Shown piece after piece: positions 1 through 7,504 of a DNA stretch of 34,411 bases. Source of the stretch: an uncultured Acetatifactor sp. (GTDB taxonomy: Bacteria > Bacillota > Clostridia > Lachnospirales > Lachnospiraceae). A program made the translations under genes and the position numbers. How positions within the stretch are numbered: position 1 is the stretch's first letter; every line of letters begins with the position of its first letter. The notes below the pieces were generated by a model. The model did no database searches, was not told where the DNA came from, and saw nothing but the letters and a program-made list of their open reading frames with translations. The stretch is taken from positions 1 through 34,411 of the forward strand of contig CAKRRD010000036.1 of assembly GCA_934394815.1 (NCBI GenBank), written 5' to 3'.

Positions 1-162
1 GATATCGATATGGATATGTTCTACGATAAGGATAAGAAGGAGTACTACTGCCTGCGCTGTCAGTACAGAGGCTCCGAGGAAGATGTCCTGAAGAAAAATG
101 AAATGGCAAGATTCCGTTACGGTGCTATGTATGAGCGTTACACCAAATTCGATTTTGATTGA
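1..162 (+). CDS. C-terminal end of an unrecognised gene (partial)
   Basis: The reading frame is open from the first base and ends at a TGA at 160-162, giving the last 53 residues of a protein whose start lies outside the window. The tail is rich in Asp, Lys and Tyr and contains one CxxC knuckle (CLRC), which could be half of a zinc ribbon whose partner lies upstream. A strong bidirectional terminator follows 13 bases after the stop, which supports a genuine gene end. I do not recognise the family and assign no function. Confidence 0.6.
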   Translation, partial: DIDMDMFYDKDKKEYYCLRCQYRGSEEDVLKKNEMARFRYGAMYERYTKFDFD

Positions 163-175
163 TGAACGGAGACAT

Positions 176-204
176 AAACGGGGCTGCTTTTAGCAGCCCC
201 GTTT
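176..204. terminator. Bidirectional intrinsic terminator
   Basis: A perfect stem pairs GGGGCTGC at 180-187 with GCAGCCCC at 193-200 around a 5-base loop. It is extended by C179-G201 and by AAA/TTT flanks, so both strands carry a short U-run. It separates the plus-strand gene ending at 162 from the minus-strand gene ending at 203. Confidence 0.9.
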
Positions 205-571
205 ATTTGAACAAAAATCCCCTGGAAAGATCGATCTGTACCACAGGAGAATTATCCAGGTGTCTGAGAATAAAGCATAATAAAAATAATATTGCCACAA
301 CAGAAGCTGCAATATTGATCAGTTGATCCGACAACCGGAGGATTTTCATATGGACAAGAAGAAAAACAATGCCGGCGGCCAATACCACAGGCCATAGCGG
401 ATGGAAATAAAAAGCTCTAAGAATATCTCCGTGTAATACGCATAAAAATGCCCGGGTCATTCCGCAAAAGGGACAGGGAATACCCAGCAGGAAGAGAGAA
501 GGGCATTGATAAAAGGTAAGTATTATGCCAGGGAATAATGCAATGAGTATATATTTTGTATAGTTTTTCAT
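203..571 (-). CDS. DUF2752 family membrane protein
   Basis: A 122-residue integral membrane protein with about three hydrophobic segments: near residues 6-24, 57-75 and 84-103. The family signature is the cysteine motif CPFCGMTRA near residue 33, the CPxCGxTR hallmark of DUF2752. The biochemical role of this family is unknown to me. DUF2752 and TM2-domain proteins are often neighbours, as here: the TM2 gene lies just upstream on the same strand. The ribosome binding site is weak, and the gene follows the hairpin at 575-613, so expression may depend on readthrough from the TM2 gene. The family call is firm; the function is not. Confidence 0.82.
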   Translation of the reverse strand: MKNYTKYILIALFPGIILTFYQCPSLFLLGIPCPFCGMTRAFLCVLHGDILRAFYFHPLWPVVLAAGIVFLLVHMKILRLSDQLINIAASVVAILFLLCFILRHLDNSPVVQIDLSRGFLFK

Positions 572-574
572 TTT

Positions 575-613
575 AAAAAAGAAAAGCCTTTGCCTGAAAA
601 GACAAAAGCTTTT
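575..613 (-). terminator. Attenuator-like terminator between TM2 and DUF2752 genes
   Basis: AAAAGC at 582-587 pairs with GCTTTT at 608-613, with inner pairing TTTG/CAAA at 589-592/603-606. Read on the minus strand, the hairpin is followed by a run of six T. It ends just before the DUF2752 start, so it probably limits readthrough. Confidence 0.65.
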
Positions 614-625
614 TCATTTCAAATC

Positions 626-865
626 TTATGCGGTATATTTTCCGTCAACGAACACAACTTCATCGGAATCAGCATAGGCAGCACCGTATGCTTTGGTAAG
701 AGCAATGATCCAGTCAACCAGACTCCAGACACCGCAACCGCCGACAGTAATAAGCTTTAAGATTCCAAGGCCAACCTGACCCCTGACAAATCGGTCAATG
801 CCTAACTCTCCGAGTAAGAAACAGAATACCCAGACAAATACATGTTTGTTCGTACGCTTTTCCAT
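626..865 (-). CDS. TM2 domain-containing small membrane protein
   Basis: A 79-residue protein with the TM2 pattern: a first helix ending in [10 protein letters not shown], a short polar turn (RGQVGLG), and a second helix containing [11 protein letters not shown]. This two-helix domain is shared by many bacterial and eukaryotic membrane proteins of uncertain function. The start is fixed by an AAAGGAGG ribosome binding site ten bases upstream on the minus strand. The short acidic tail ([12 protein letters not shown]) is expected to be soluble. It is probably the first gene of a two-gene unit with the DUF2752 gene. Confidence 0.85.
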   Translation of the reverse strand: MEKRTNKHVFVWVFCFLLGELGIDRFVRGQVGLGILKLITVGGCGVWSLVDWIIALTKAYGAAYADSDEVVFVDGKYTA

Positions 866-900
866 AAAAAAGCCCCTCCTTTAAATTAAATTGATAATAT

Positions 901-929
901 AATTATGAACTATTTTCAAAAAAAGTCAA
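901..929 (-). promoter_or_regulatory. Promoter of the TM2 gene
   Basis: On the minus strand TTGACT (924-929) lies 17 bases from ATAATT (901-906). The surrounding 100 bases are extremely AT-rich, as expected for a promoter region. Confidence 0.55.
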
Positions 930-972
930 TTAAAAAACATAAATATTATGAAAAAACATGTATTATGTAAAT

Positions 973-1260
973 TTACAGATAGTTGCTGGAAGAACGCTTT
1001 AAAATAAAACGTACATTGTATCCGGATTCATCGCAGATACCGCGGACGATCTCTTCGGCAGCATCCTTGACATTGTCATTGACGCAGATAACACAGGCAT
1101 CCTTTTTGCGGCTGAAGAAAGATACCTTTGGCCAGCGGATATAATAGGAAATCCGGTTTTTTAATAAAGCACGCTCAATAAGCTGCTTGCAATCGGGATC
1201 GGATACTTCGCACAGTTCAATTTCATTATTGACTTTCAGAGTGGTATATAGCGGCTGCAT
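973..1260 (-). CDS. Hypothetical 95-residue cytosolic protein
   Basis: An open frame of 95 codons with a near-perfect ribosome binding site (GGAGGTGA) upstream of the ATG and a good promoter at 1290-1319. No signal peptide or membrane helix is visible. The layout (a short strand, a helix containing DPDCKQLIERALLKNRI, a strand, then a helix with VKDAAEEIVRGI) suggests a small alpha/beta fold. It loosely recalls DUF2007-type putative signal-transducing domains, but this resemblance is weak and I do not assign a family. Confidence 0.72.
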   Translation of the reverse strand: MQPLYTTLKVNNEIELCEVSDPDCKQLIERALLKNRISYYIRWPKVSFFSRKKDACVICVNDNVKDAAEEIVRGICDESGYNVRFILKRSSSNYL

Positions 1261-1289
1261 GATGTCACCTCCAATAGTATTACAAGGCG

Positions 1290-1319
1290 ATTATAACACA
1301 GATTCCCGGAAGTGTGCAA
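1290..1319 (-). promoter_or_regulatory. Promoter of the hypothetical gene at 973-1260
   Basis: On the minus strand TTGCAC (1314-1319) is separated by 18 bases from a perfect TATAAT (1290-1295). It lies divergent to the plus-strand promoter at 1333-1361. Confidence 0.7.
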
Positions 1320-1332
1320 GTGGCGCTTATAC

Positions 1333-1361
1333 TTGACGCGGTATCCGGAAGAAGGTACAAT
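1333..1361 (+). promoter_or_regulatory. Promoter of the small coiled-coil gene
   Basis: TTGACG (1333-1338), a 17-base spacer, then TACAAT (1356-1361). The expected transcript has a leader of about 85 bases before the ATG at 1454. Confidence 0.75.
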
Positions 1362-1453
1362 ATATACACAGAATGTGGAATCCGGAGAGAACGGACAGAG
1401 AGGAGCAGCGCTCCGCAAGTGCCGACGGGAACGAAGAGAAAGGAGATCATACG

Positions 1454-1732
1454 ATGGATATTATAGAAAAGATCGGTGATACCATTACCGAAAAAGGAAA
1501 AGCAGCAGCAGACAAGGCAAAAGAACTGGCCGCCATTGCGAATCTGAAGAGTCAGATCTCTACCTGCGAAGAAGTCATGAAGAAGAATTATCTGGAGATC
1601 GGCAAGATTTATTTTGAACAGTACAGTGATATGCCGGAGCCTCCCTTTGAGAAGCAGTGCGAGACCATTAAGAACAGTCAGAGAGCCATTGCGGACTTAC
1701 AGGAAAAGATTGAACAGCTGAAAACAAAATAA
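1454..1732 (+). CDS. Small coiled-coil cytosolic protein
   Basis: A 92-residue protein. The ATG at 1454 is preferred over an earlier in-frame ATG at 1373 because AAAGGAG sits just before it and because 1373 falls immediately after the promoter. The protein is highly helical and charged. An Ala/Lys-rich N-terminal helix (ITEKGKAAADKAKELAAI) is followed by a conserved-looking middle (EIGKIYFEQY) and a C-terminal heptad helix. Similar short proteins, sometimes with a zinc ribbon, are common in Clostridia and uncharacterised. It is monocistronic, between its own promoter and a terminator. Confidence 0.75.
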   Translation: MDIIEKIGDTITEKGKAAADKAKELAAIANLKSQISTCEEVMKKNYLEIGKIYFEQYSDMPEPPFEKQCETIKNSQRAIADLQEKIEQLKTK

Positions 1733-1750
1733 AATGGAATCACGAAAATA

Positions 1751-1779
1751 AAAACAGGGTTGACAGTGACCCTGTTTTT
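1751..1779 (+). terminator. Terminator of the coiled-coil gene
   Basis: AAAACAGGGT (1751-1760) pairs with ACCCTGTTTT (1769-1778) around an 8-base loop and ends in a T-run. The loop and right arm also carry the TTGACA element and spacer of the next promoter. Confidence 0.85.
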
Positions 1780-1788
1780 ATTTATAAT
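1760..1788 (+). promoter_or_regulatory. Consensus sigma-A promoter of the TetR gene
   Basis: A perfect TTGACA (1760-1765), a 17-base spacer and a perfect TATAAT (1783-1788). The -35 element lies in the loop of the preceding terminator, so the two signals are nested. The predicted start near 1795 falls inside the palindrome at 1793-1809. Confidence 0.85.
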
Positions 1789-1792
1789 TCAA

Positions 1793-1809
1793 ACATAACA
1801 ATGTTATAT
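1793..1809. promoter_or_regulatory. TetR-type operator, site 1
   Basis: Inverted repeat ACATAAC-AAT-GTTATAT, placed over the predicted transcription start of the TetR gene. It shares the arms ACATAAC and GTTATRT with the palindrome ahead of the ABC genes, which implies one regulator acts on both. The position predicts autorepression. Confidence 0.75.
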
Positions 1810-1890
1810 GAACGAGTGAACATATGATAGGATAAGCTTTCCAATAGTTCGAAGAGCAAAGAAATCGTATGATTCTCGGAGGAGATCGTA

Positions 1891-2529
1891 ATGCCATTCA
1901 AACGGGAAAACCGAAATGAAAATAAAGAGACCAGAAAGCACCTTCTGGAATGTGCCCGGAAAGAATTTCTGGAAAAAGGATATATGAAAGCCTCCCTGCG
2001 GAATATCTGCAAAGAAGCCGGAGTGACTACCGGGGCTCTGTACTTTTTCTTCAAGGATAAGGAGGATCTTCTGGCAGCGCTGGTGGAGGAGCCTCTGCGG
2101 CAGTTATATGGAGTAATGGAAGAACATTATGCCAATGAGATGCACAACGAGGATCAGTTGGCACAACTGGAACTGGCGGATAACGGGGACCTGGAAACCT
2201 CCAGACAGATCATCCGGCAGATGTATGCGAACCGGGATGCCTTTTTACTGCTGCTGACGAAATCTCAGGGCTCCCGTTTTGAAAATTGTCTGGATGAGGT
2301 CGTGGACATCTCGGAGCAACAGTACCGCAGATTATGTGATATGGTGACGAATGCCACCGGGAGACCGAGGGTCGATGATTATATGACGCACTGGATGGCA
2401 CATATTATGGTAGACACTTTTGTGCATCTGTTTCTGCATGAGGCGGAAGAAAGCGTGGCATTGAAGCACGTGGATGCCCTGACCATGTATCTGATCCGGG
2501 GCTGGATGGGCATGATGACGGAAAATTAA
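1891..2529 (+). CDS. TetR/AcrR family transcriptional regulator
   Basis: A 212-residue DNA-binding repressor. The N-terminal helix-turn-helix spans about residues 13-60, with the typical pattern LLECARKEFLEKGY followed by ICKEAGVTTGALYFFFKDKEDLL. The rest is the variable ligand-binding and dimerisation region. The start is supported by GGAGG seven bases upstream. The gene lies between two copies of the same palindrome, one over its own promoter and one before the downstream ABC transporter. The natural inference is that it represses itself and the transporter until an unknown ligand binds. The ligand cannot be read from the sequence. Confidence 0.93.
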   Translation: MPFKRENRNENKETRKHLLECARKEFLEKGYMKASLRNICKEAGVTTGALYFFFKDKEDLLAALVEEPLRQLYGVMEEHYANEMHNEDQLAQLELADNGDLETSRQIIRQMYANRDAFLLLLTKSQGSRFENCLDEVVDISEQQYRRLCDMVTNATGRPRVDDYMTHWMAHIMVDTFVHLFLHEAEESVALKHVDALTMYLIRGWMGMMTEN

Positions 2530-2586
2530 AATACAATGCACCCCGAAAAAGGTCAGGACTTCCCAGTGGTGCTTTTTCAGGATGAC

Positions 2587-2605
2587 AACATAACAGCGTT
2601 ATGTT
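2587..2605. promoter_or_regulatory. TetR-type operator, site 2, ahead of the ABC genes
   Basis: Perfect inverted repeat AACATAAC-AGC-GTTATGTT, with the same arm sequence and three-base centre as site 1. It lies 37 bases before the ABC ATPase start. A -35-like ATGACA (2582-2587) abuts it, but I cannot place a convincing -10. Confidence 0.78.
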
Positions 2606-2641
2606 AATGAAAATCATTATCAATAAACGAGGAGGCAGACT

Positions 2642-3343
2642 ATGTATCTGGAAGTAAAGGATCTGAAAAAAAGCTATGGAGAGGGCGGTGGTTATGTACA
2701 GGTATTAAGGGGAATCACTGCAGAAGTGGAGAAGGGTGAGATGTGCGTGATCCAGGGCACCAGTGGCTCCGGCAAATCCACGCTGCTTAACTGTATCGGA
2801 GGATTGGATACGGTGGATTCCGGCTCCATCGTTGTGGATGGTCAGGAAGTGGCCGGACTTAACAGTAAGGCACTTTCCAATTACCGCCGGGAGAAGCTGG
2901 GATTTATCTTCCAGTTCTATAATCTGGTGCCTAATCTTACTGTGAAGGAAAATATTCAGGTCTGCCAGTATTTAACGAAAATCCCTTTGAAGCTGGAAGA
3001 ATTGTTACAGGTGTTGGGGCTGACGGAGCATCAGAATAAATTCCCGGCACAGCTCTCCGGCGGACAACAGCAGCGCTGTGCCATTGCCAGAGCACTGATC
3101 AAGAATCCAAGCCTCTTATTGTGCGATGAACCTACAGGAGCACTGGATTCCAAGACTTCCCGGGATATTCTGATGTTGCTGGAGGATATCAACAGGCAGT
3201 ATGGAACCACGATGCTTATCGTTACCCATAACAATTCCATTAAGAATATGGTACATCAGGTCATTATGATAAAGGACGGACAGATCAGCAAAAACTATCG
3301 GAACGAGAAACGGGTTCCGGCGGCAGAACTGGAGGATTTGTAG
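2642..3343 (+). CDS. ABC transporter ATP-binding protein (MacB/LolD-like)
   Basis: A 233-residue ATPase that would power the permease encoded one base downstream. Visible motifs are Walker A GTSGSGKST (39-47), a Q-loop FQFYNLV, the signature LSGGQQQR, Walker B LLLCDEPTGALD and an H-loop THN. The GALD sequence after Walker B is typical of the MacB/LolD/FtsE class, which works by mechanotransmission rather than classical transport. The ribosome binding site is GAGGAGG. It is probably controlled by the TetR protein through the operator at 2587-2605. The substrate is unknown; resistance to, or export of, a membrane-active compound is plausible. Confidence 0.93.
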   Translation: MYLEVKDLKKSYGEGGGYVQVLRGITAEVEKGEMCVIQGTSGSGKSTLLNCIGGLDTVDSGSIVVDGQEVAGLNSKALSNYRREKLGFIFQFYNLVPNLTVKENIQVCQYLTKIPLKLEELLQVLGLTEHQNKFPAQLSGGQQQRCAIARALIKNPSLLLCDEPTGALDSKTSRDILMLLEDINRQYGTTMLIVTHNNSIKNMVHQVIMIKDGQISKNYRNEKRVPAAELEDL

Positions 3344-3344
3344 G

Positions 3345-6300
3345 ATGCAGAGGATATTGAGCAAACGGGTACTTCGGGACATCCGGGAAAATCTGCCGCG
3401 TTATCTGGCATTGTTTTTCCTGGTGGCACTGGTGATGTATATGGTGGTGGCTATTGTGGGAGCCGCCGAGACCATCATGCAGGGAACGAAAGAGAGCGGA
3501 CGTATCCATCACAGAGAGGATGGACAGTTTGGTGTATTCGTACCGCTGACAGAGGAAGAGACTGCACAGATCACGGGAAAAGGGGTAACCCTGCAGAGAG
3601 ACTTCTCCCTGGATTTTCATCTGGGACAGGCCACATTCCGTGTCTATCAGGTGAGAGAGGCGGTAGATCTGTTCGTCCCGGCAGAAGGAAAAGATTTCCC
3701 CGCCCGGGGAGAGATCCTGCTGGAACAACACTATGCGGAAAAACATGAACTGCAACTAGGAGATACCCTTACCGTAGGCGGAAAAGCTTTCACCGTTGCG
3801 GGCATCGGAAGCACGCCGGATTATGATGCAGCTTATGAGAAAACATCGGATACCACCGTGGACAGTAATCTGTTCGGCTTCGGATTCGTCACAGCGGAGG
3901 ATTACGAGACCCTGAAAGCGGGTGGACAGAATTTCCGGACGGAGGATTATACCTATACCTATCTGCTGAAGGATGCCATGACGGATCAGGAGCTGAAGGA
4001 ACTGTTACAGTCCTTCGAACTGGATCGCAGTAAGGTGACGGATACCTGTTTTCTGGAAATGATAAACGATGCGGAAGAGACGAAAAATGATATTCAGGAC
4101 GGCATTCAGGAACTCTTGGATGGTGTGGACGAACTGGTGGACGGTGTGGACGAACTGGCTGACCACAATACGGAACTGACAGATGCAGCGGATGAACTGT
4201 TTGATGCCATGCTGGAACAGGTAAATGACAGCCTGAAGGATGCCGGCGTGGAGGTGACACTCACCTCTGCGGATTATGAAAAGCAGTTAACTGCCATGAT
4301 CGCCAATCCTCACGCGTATACCGCATCCATAAGACAGGATCTGCAGGATGCGAAAAAGTCGCTGGAAGAACTGCAGGAGTTTCGTGATGGTGTCAGAGAG
4401 TACACCGATGGTGTCAATGCGGCTTCTGCCGGAGGTGGAGCACTGGTGGGCGGTATGAGCCAGATCACGGAGAACAGTGCCGCACTGAATCAGGGAGCCG
4501 ACGCTGTTTTTCAGGCCGTTCTGGGCATGGTGAACGAACAGCTGCAGGCACAGTTTAACGCAGCAGGGATTCCGTTCGCAGGTCTGACGACAGACGGCTA
4601 TGGGGACCAGCTGGATCAGATGGCAGCCATGCTTACACAGATGGGGGCTTCCCAGACAGCAGCACAGCTATCTGCAGTGAAGGGGCAGCTGGACACTGTG
4701 GCACAGTTCCGGGATGGCATAAAAGCCTATACCGCCGGAGTCGGTGAAGCAGCAGGCGGCTCACAGGAACTGTTTCATGGCCTGAGTGTGCTTTACACTG
4801 CCAGTGGAACGTTGGTGGACGGTACGGATGAGGTGGTGGATGCCCTGATGGATATAGTGGAGACTCAGCTGGAAGAAAGCGATATTCAGGTAGACCTTAC
4901 CGCAGACAATTATAAGGAAGAACTGGACCGGCTGATGGCAGAGGGCAGCAGTGTGGATGCCACCCTGCGGAATTCTCTGAAAGATGCGAAGGATACGCTG
5001 GCGGATCTGGAAGATTTCCGGCAGGGAATTATCGACTACACGGATGCGGTAAATGAGATTGCGGATGGCAGCAGGGAACTGCGGGACGGGGTACAGGAAC
5101 TGCAGGACGAAGCCAATGACATGATCGATGAGTATTTTACCTTTGACATCGACAACCTGACAAGTTTTCTGGTGGCGGGAGATAATCCCCGTATTGATGC
5201 TGCCACAGGAGATGTAGTCATTAATAAATATGCAGGCATTGTGGCGGGAATCATCCTCATGGTCATGTTCACTTACGTGATCTCCGTATTTGTGGTACAT
5301 AATATTGAAAAGGAGAGCAGTGTCATCGGTGCTCTGTATGCGCTGGGTGTGACGAGAGGGCAGCTGTTGTTCCATTATCTTTTGAATCCCATGATGATCT
5401 CCTTCCTGGGAGGAGCGGTTGGATGCGTTCTGGGCTTTTCCAAATACGGTACGGGCTGGCAGATGCAGGACAGCATCGTGTACTTTTCCCTGCCACCCAT
5501 GGACATCGTGACACCGGCCTATCTGCTGGCCTATAGTCTGGTCATGCCGCCGGTGACGGCTGCGGTGGTGAACTGTCTGGTGATCAGCAAAAAGTTAAAG
5601 CGCACTGCGTTGTCTCTGCTTCGGAATGAACAGACCGCAGGCAGGGCCGGCAGGATCCAGAATGTGAATCTGGGGAATCTGAAATTTCTTCACAGATTCC
5701 AGATCCGTCAGCTGCTTCGGGAGATGCGATCCGCTGTGGCCGTAGTGATCGGTATGTTTATCTGTCTGCTGGTGCTCATGATCTCAGTAGACTGTTATGT
5801 CCTGTGTGAAAATTTCCGGATGGCCTGTCTGGATGAGACGACCTATGCCTTTATGTATACTTACAAATATCCTACCGAGGAGGTGCCGGAGGGCGGAACG
5901 CCTGCCTATGCGGAGAGCCTGAAAAAGGAGGCCTACGGCTACAATCTGGATGTGACAGTGCTGGGAATCGATGACGACAATCCTTATTTCCCGGTGGAGA
6001 CCAGCGACAGGAAAAATGAGGCGGTGATCTCCAGTGCCGCAGCCCAGAAATTCGGGCTGAAAGCCGGTGACAAGCTGGTGCTTTCCGATGAAGTGAACGA
6101 GAGAGATTACGCGTTTACGGTCAAAGATATCGTGCATTTTGCTTCCGGTGTCTATGTCTTTTTGGACAGGGATGCCATGCAGGAACTGTTTGACCAGGAA
6201 GACGATTATTATAATGTGGTGTTCGCAGATCACGAACTGGACATCGACAGTGGCAGACTCTATTCCACCGTATCCAGAGAAAATGTGGAGGAGAGTTCCC

Positions 6301-6722
6301 GGATTTTTTCAGATATGATGGGACCCATGGTCGGTATGCTGGCAGCGATCTCCGCATTGATCTTCATGATCGTCATGTATTTGATGATGAAGGTTATGAT
6401 TGACCGGTCCGCTTTCTCCATTTCTCTCATGAAGGTATTCGGCTATCGCAAGGGAGAGATCCGCAGACTGTATCTGGACGGGAACTTTTATATTATAATA
6501 CTGGGAGCACTGTTGGGTGTACCGGTGGCAAAATGGAGCATGGATCAGCTTTTCCCGTACTTTATCTCCAACGTGGCCATCGGTATGGACTTACAGTTCC
6601 CTCCGCTGCTGTACGGCATGATCTACGGTGGCATCCTGCTATGCTATCTGGTGATCAATTACCTGTTGGTGGGCAGACTGAACAGGCTGATACCCGCGGA
6701 GGTGTTGAAGAACAGAGAATAA
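3345..6722 (+). CDS. Large FtsX-family ABC permease with repeated extracytoplasmic region
   Basis: An 1125-residue permease translated almost directly after the ATPase stop. It has an N-terminal membrane helix (about 18-42), an alpha/beta external domain, and a long external helical region (about 245-610). Then come a first FtsX helix bundle from about 632 with the FtsX-like loop ALYALGVTRGQL, another helix near 800, a second MacPCD-like external domain, and a final FtsX bundle with MKVFGYRKGEIRRLYLDG. The helical region holds three imperfect tandem repeats of about 105-110 residues, starting near 276, 379 and 488. Each ends in a segment like EEL-FRDGV-YTDGV. These probably form a long coiled-coil stalk. 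Two FtsX units suggest that one chain supplies both half-permeases. The substrate is unknown. Confidence 0.9.
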   Translation: MQRILSKRVLRDIRENLPRYLALFFLVALVMYMVVAIVGAAETIMQGTKESGRIHHREDGQFGVFVPLTEEETAQITGKGVTLQRDFSLDFHLGQATFRVYQVREAVDLFVPAEGKDFPARGEILLEQHYAEKHELQLGDTLTVGGKAFTVAGIGSTPDYDAAYEKTSDTTVDSNLFGFGFVTAEDYETLKAGGQNFRTEDYTYTYLLKDAMTDQELKELLQSFELDRSKVTDTCFLEMINDAEETKNDIQDGIQELLDGVDELVDGVDELADHNTELTDAADELFDAMLEQVNDSLKDAGVEVTLTSADYEKQLTAMIANPHAYTASIRQDLQDAKKSLEELQEFRDGVREYTDGVNAASAGGGALVGGMSQITENSAALNQGADAVFQAVLGMVNEQLQAQFNAAGIPFAGLTTDGYGDQLDQMAAMLTQMGASQTAAQLSAVKGQLDTVAQFRDGIKAYTAGVGEAAGGSQELFHGLSVLYTASGTLVDGTDEVVDALMDIVETQLEESDIQVDLTADNYKEELDRLMAEGSSVDATLRNSLKDAKDTLADLEDFRQGIIDYTDAVNEIADGSRELRDGVQELQDEANDMIDEYFTFDIDNLTSFLVAGDNPRIDAATGDVVINKYAGIVAGIILMVMFTYVISVFVVHNIEKESSVIGALYALGVTRGQLLFHYLLNPMMISFLGGAVGCVLGFSKYGTGWQMQDSIVYFSLPPMDIVTPAYLLAYSLVMPPVTAAVVNCLVISKKLKRTALSLLRNEQTAGRAGRIQNVNLGNLKFLHRFQIRQLLREMRSAVAVVIGMFICLLVLMISVDCYVLCENFRMACLDETTYAFMYTYKYPTEEVPEGGTPAYAESLKKEAYGYNLDVTVLGIDDDNPYFPVETSDRKNEAVISSAAAQKFGLKAGDKLVLSDEVNERDYAFTVKDIVHFASGVYVFLDRDAMQELFDQEDDYYNVVFADHELDIDSGRLYSTVSRENVEESSRIFSDMMGPMVGMLAAISALIFMIVMYLMMKVMIDRSAFSISLMKVFGYRKGEIRRLYLDGNFYIIILGALLGVPVAKWSMDQLFPYFISNVAIGMDLQFPPLLYGMIYGGILLCYLVINYLLVGRLNRLIPAEVLKNRE

Positions 6723-6728
6723 AGGACA

Positions 6729-6755
6729 TTGAATGTGAAAAAAATATGGTATGAT
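6729..6755 (+). promoter_or_regulatory. Possible extended -10 promoter
   Basis: TTGAAT (6729-6734) and TATGAT (6750-6755) are separated by only 15 bases, but a TG at 6747-6748 gives an extended -10 (TGGTATGAT). It would transcribe the small frame at 6784-6978. Confidence 0.35.
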
Positions 6756-6783
6756 AAAGGGCAGAACTGAAAAAGATACGAAA

Positions 6784-6978
6784 ATGGAAAGCATCATCAG
6801 AGAGAATTTAACCGTGACAAACAATGTTGTTATAGCGGATACAACAGTTCTAAAAAGAGGAAAATGTACTTGTTTACAAAGTAAGGCATATTCATTCAGT
6901 CTGGAAGAATATTTCAGACGAATCAAGGGAGATAATGTAAGCAAAAACTCACTTAGATATTCCATAGGATACTTTTAA
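6784..6978 (+). CDS. Doubtful small hypothetical protein
   Basis: An open frame of 64 codons from ATG 6784, also open upstream to an ATG at 6752 region. It has no good ribosome binding site. Base composition here shifts to AT-rich compared with the permease gene. The predicted protein is basic and soluble with no recognised motif. It sits at the left edge of an island of relics, so it may be a fragment rather than a functional gene. Confidence 0.3.
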   Translation: MESIIRENLTVTNNVVIADTTVLKRGKCTCLQSKAYSFSLEEYFRRIKGDNVSKNSLRYSIGYF

Positions 6979-7026
6979 AAATTTCAAAAAATTAATAGAT
7001 TTTGAAATAGAAATAATAGTATTTTA

Positions 7027-7035
7027 TGGTATACT
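7027..7035 (+). promoter_or_regulatory. Extended -10 element upstream of the toxin-antitoxin region
   Basis: TGGTATACT is a strong extended -10; no good -35 is present at normal spacing. It lies about 45 bases before the ATG at 7082 and is the best candidate promoter for the antitoxin/PIN operon. Confidence 0.45.
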
Positions 7036-7081
7036 ATATGTAATTCTTATATAGGATTTATATAGGGAAAGCGAGGATATA

Positions 7082-7270
7082 ATGGTGGCACTTTCAGATG
7101 CACAGAAAAAGGCTAATGAGAAATATATAAAAATAATTATAAACAGGTAAAATTATCAATGCCGAATGCGGAAGCAGAAACTTTAGAGCGGTATTGTGAA
7201 GCCAAAAATTTAACAATATCTGGATTCAAAAGTATAAAGAAAGAGAGATTTCATCCAGAATTTAAAGGAG
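7082..7270 (+). pseudogene. Frameshifted antitoxin-like gene (ribbon-helix-helix type)
   Basis: ATG 7082 has a GAGG ribosome binding site and reads MVALSDAQKKANEKY, then stops at 7148-7150. In another frame the reading continues from about 7121 as KNNYKQVKLSMPNAEAETL and on through ERYCEAKNLTISGF. The combined peptide resembles small Arc/ribbon-helix-helix-type antitoxins that begin SxAQKKANxKY and contain a KLSMP-AEAE strand. A two-base excess in the TATATA tract near 7116 would explain the break. The later SGFKSIKKE also looks one codon short. Alternatively the first 22 codons are a leader peptide, but the family-like continuation favours a broken gene. Confidence 0.55.
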
Positions 7271-7279
7271 GTATGACCT

Positions 7280-7504
7280 ATGACAGCTTTGAGAAAAAGT
7301 GCCATAATGGAGCTGGAAAAGATACCAGAAGATAAGTTATCCTTTGTAATTCAGATTATGCAAGGGGTAAATGGATTATACGGTGATTCTAATAAGGAAA
7401 GGAAAGATGCTTTTTCAAAATTGGAACAGTTACGGAAAAAAGGAACTGCTACAGATGAGGCAGCAGAATTAGCTTCTTATAGGGAAGATAAATATGGTAA
7501 GTAA
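7280..7504 (+). CDS. Antitoxin of a PIN-domain toxin pair (putative)
   Basis: A 74-residue acidic-basic protein with AAAGGAGG eight bases upstream. The N-terminal helix (LRKSAIMELEKIPEDKL) and the Lys/Glu-rich C-terminal half (AFSKLEQLRKKGTATDEAAELASYREDKYGK region) fit a small antitoxin whose tail wraps its toxin. The stop overlaps the start of the PIN gene by 11 bases, the usual antitoxin-first arrangement with translational coupling. The assignment rests mainly on this linkage, because the sequence itself carries no decisive motif. Confidence 0.7.
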   Translation: MTALRKSAIMELEKIPEDKLSFVIQIMQGVNGLYGDSNKERKDAFSKLEQLRKKGTATDEAAELASYREDKYGK

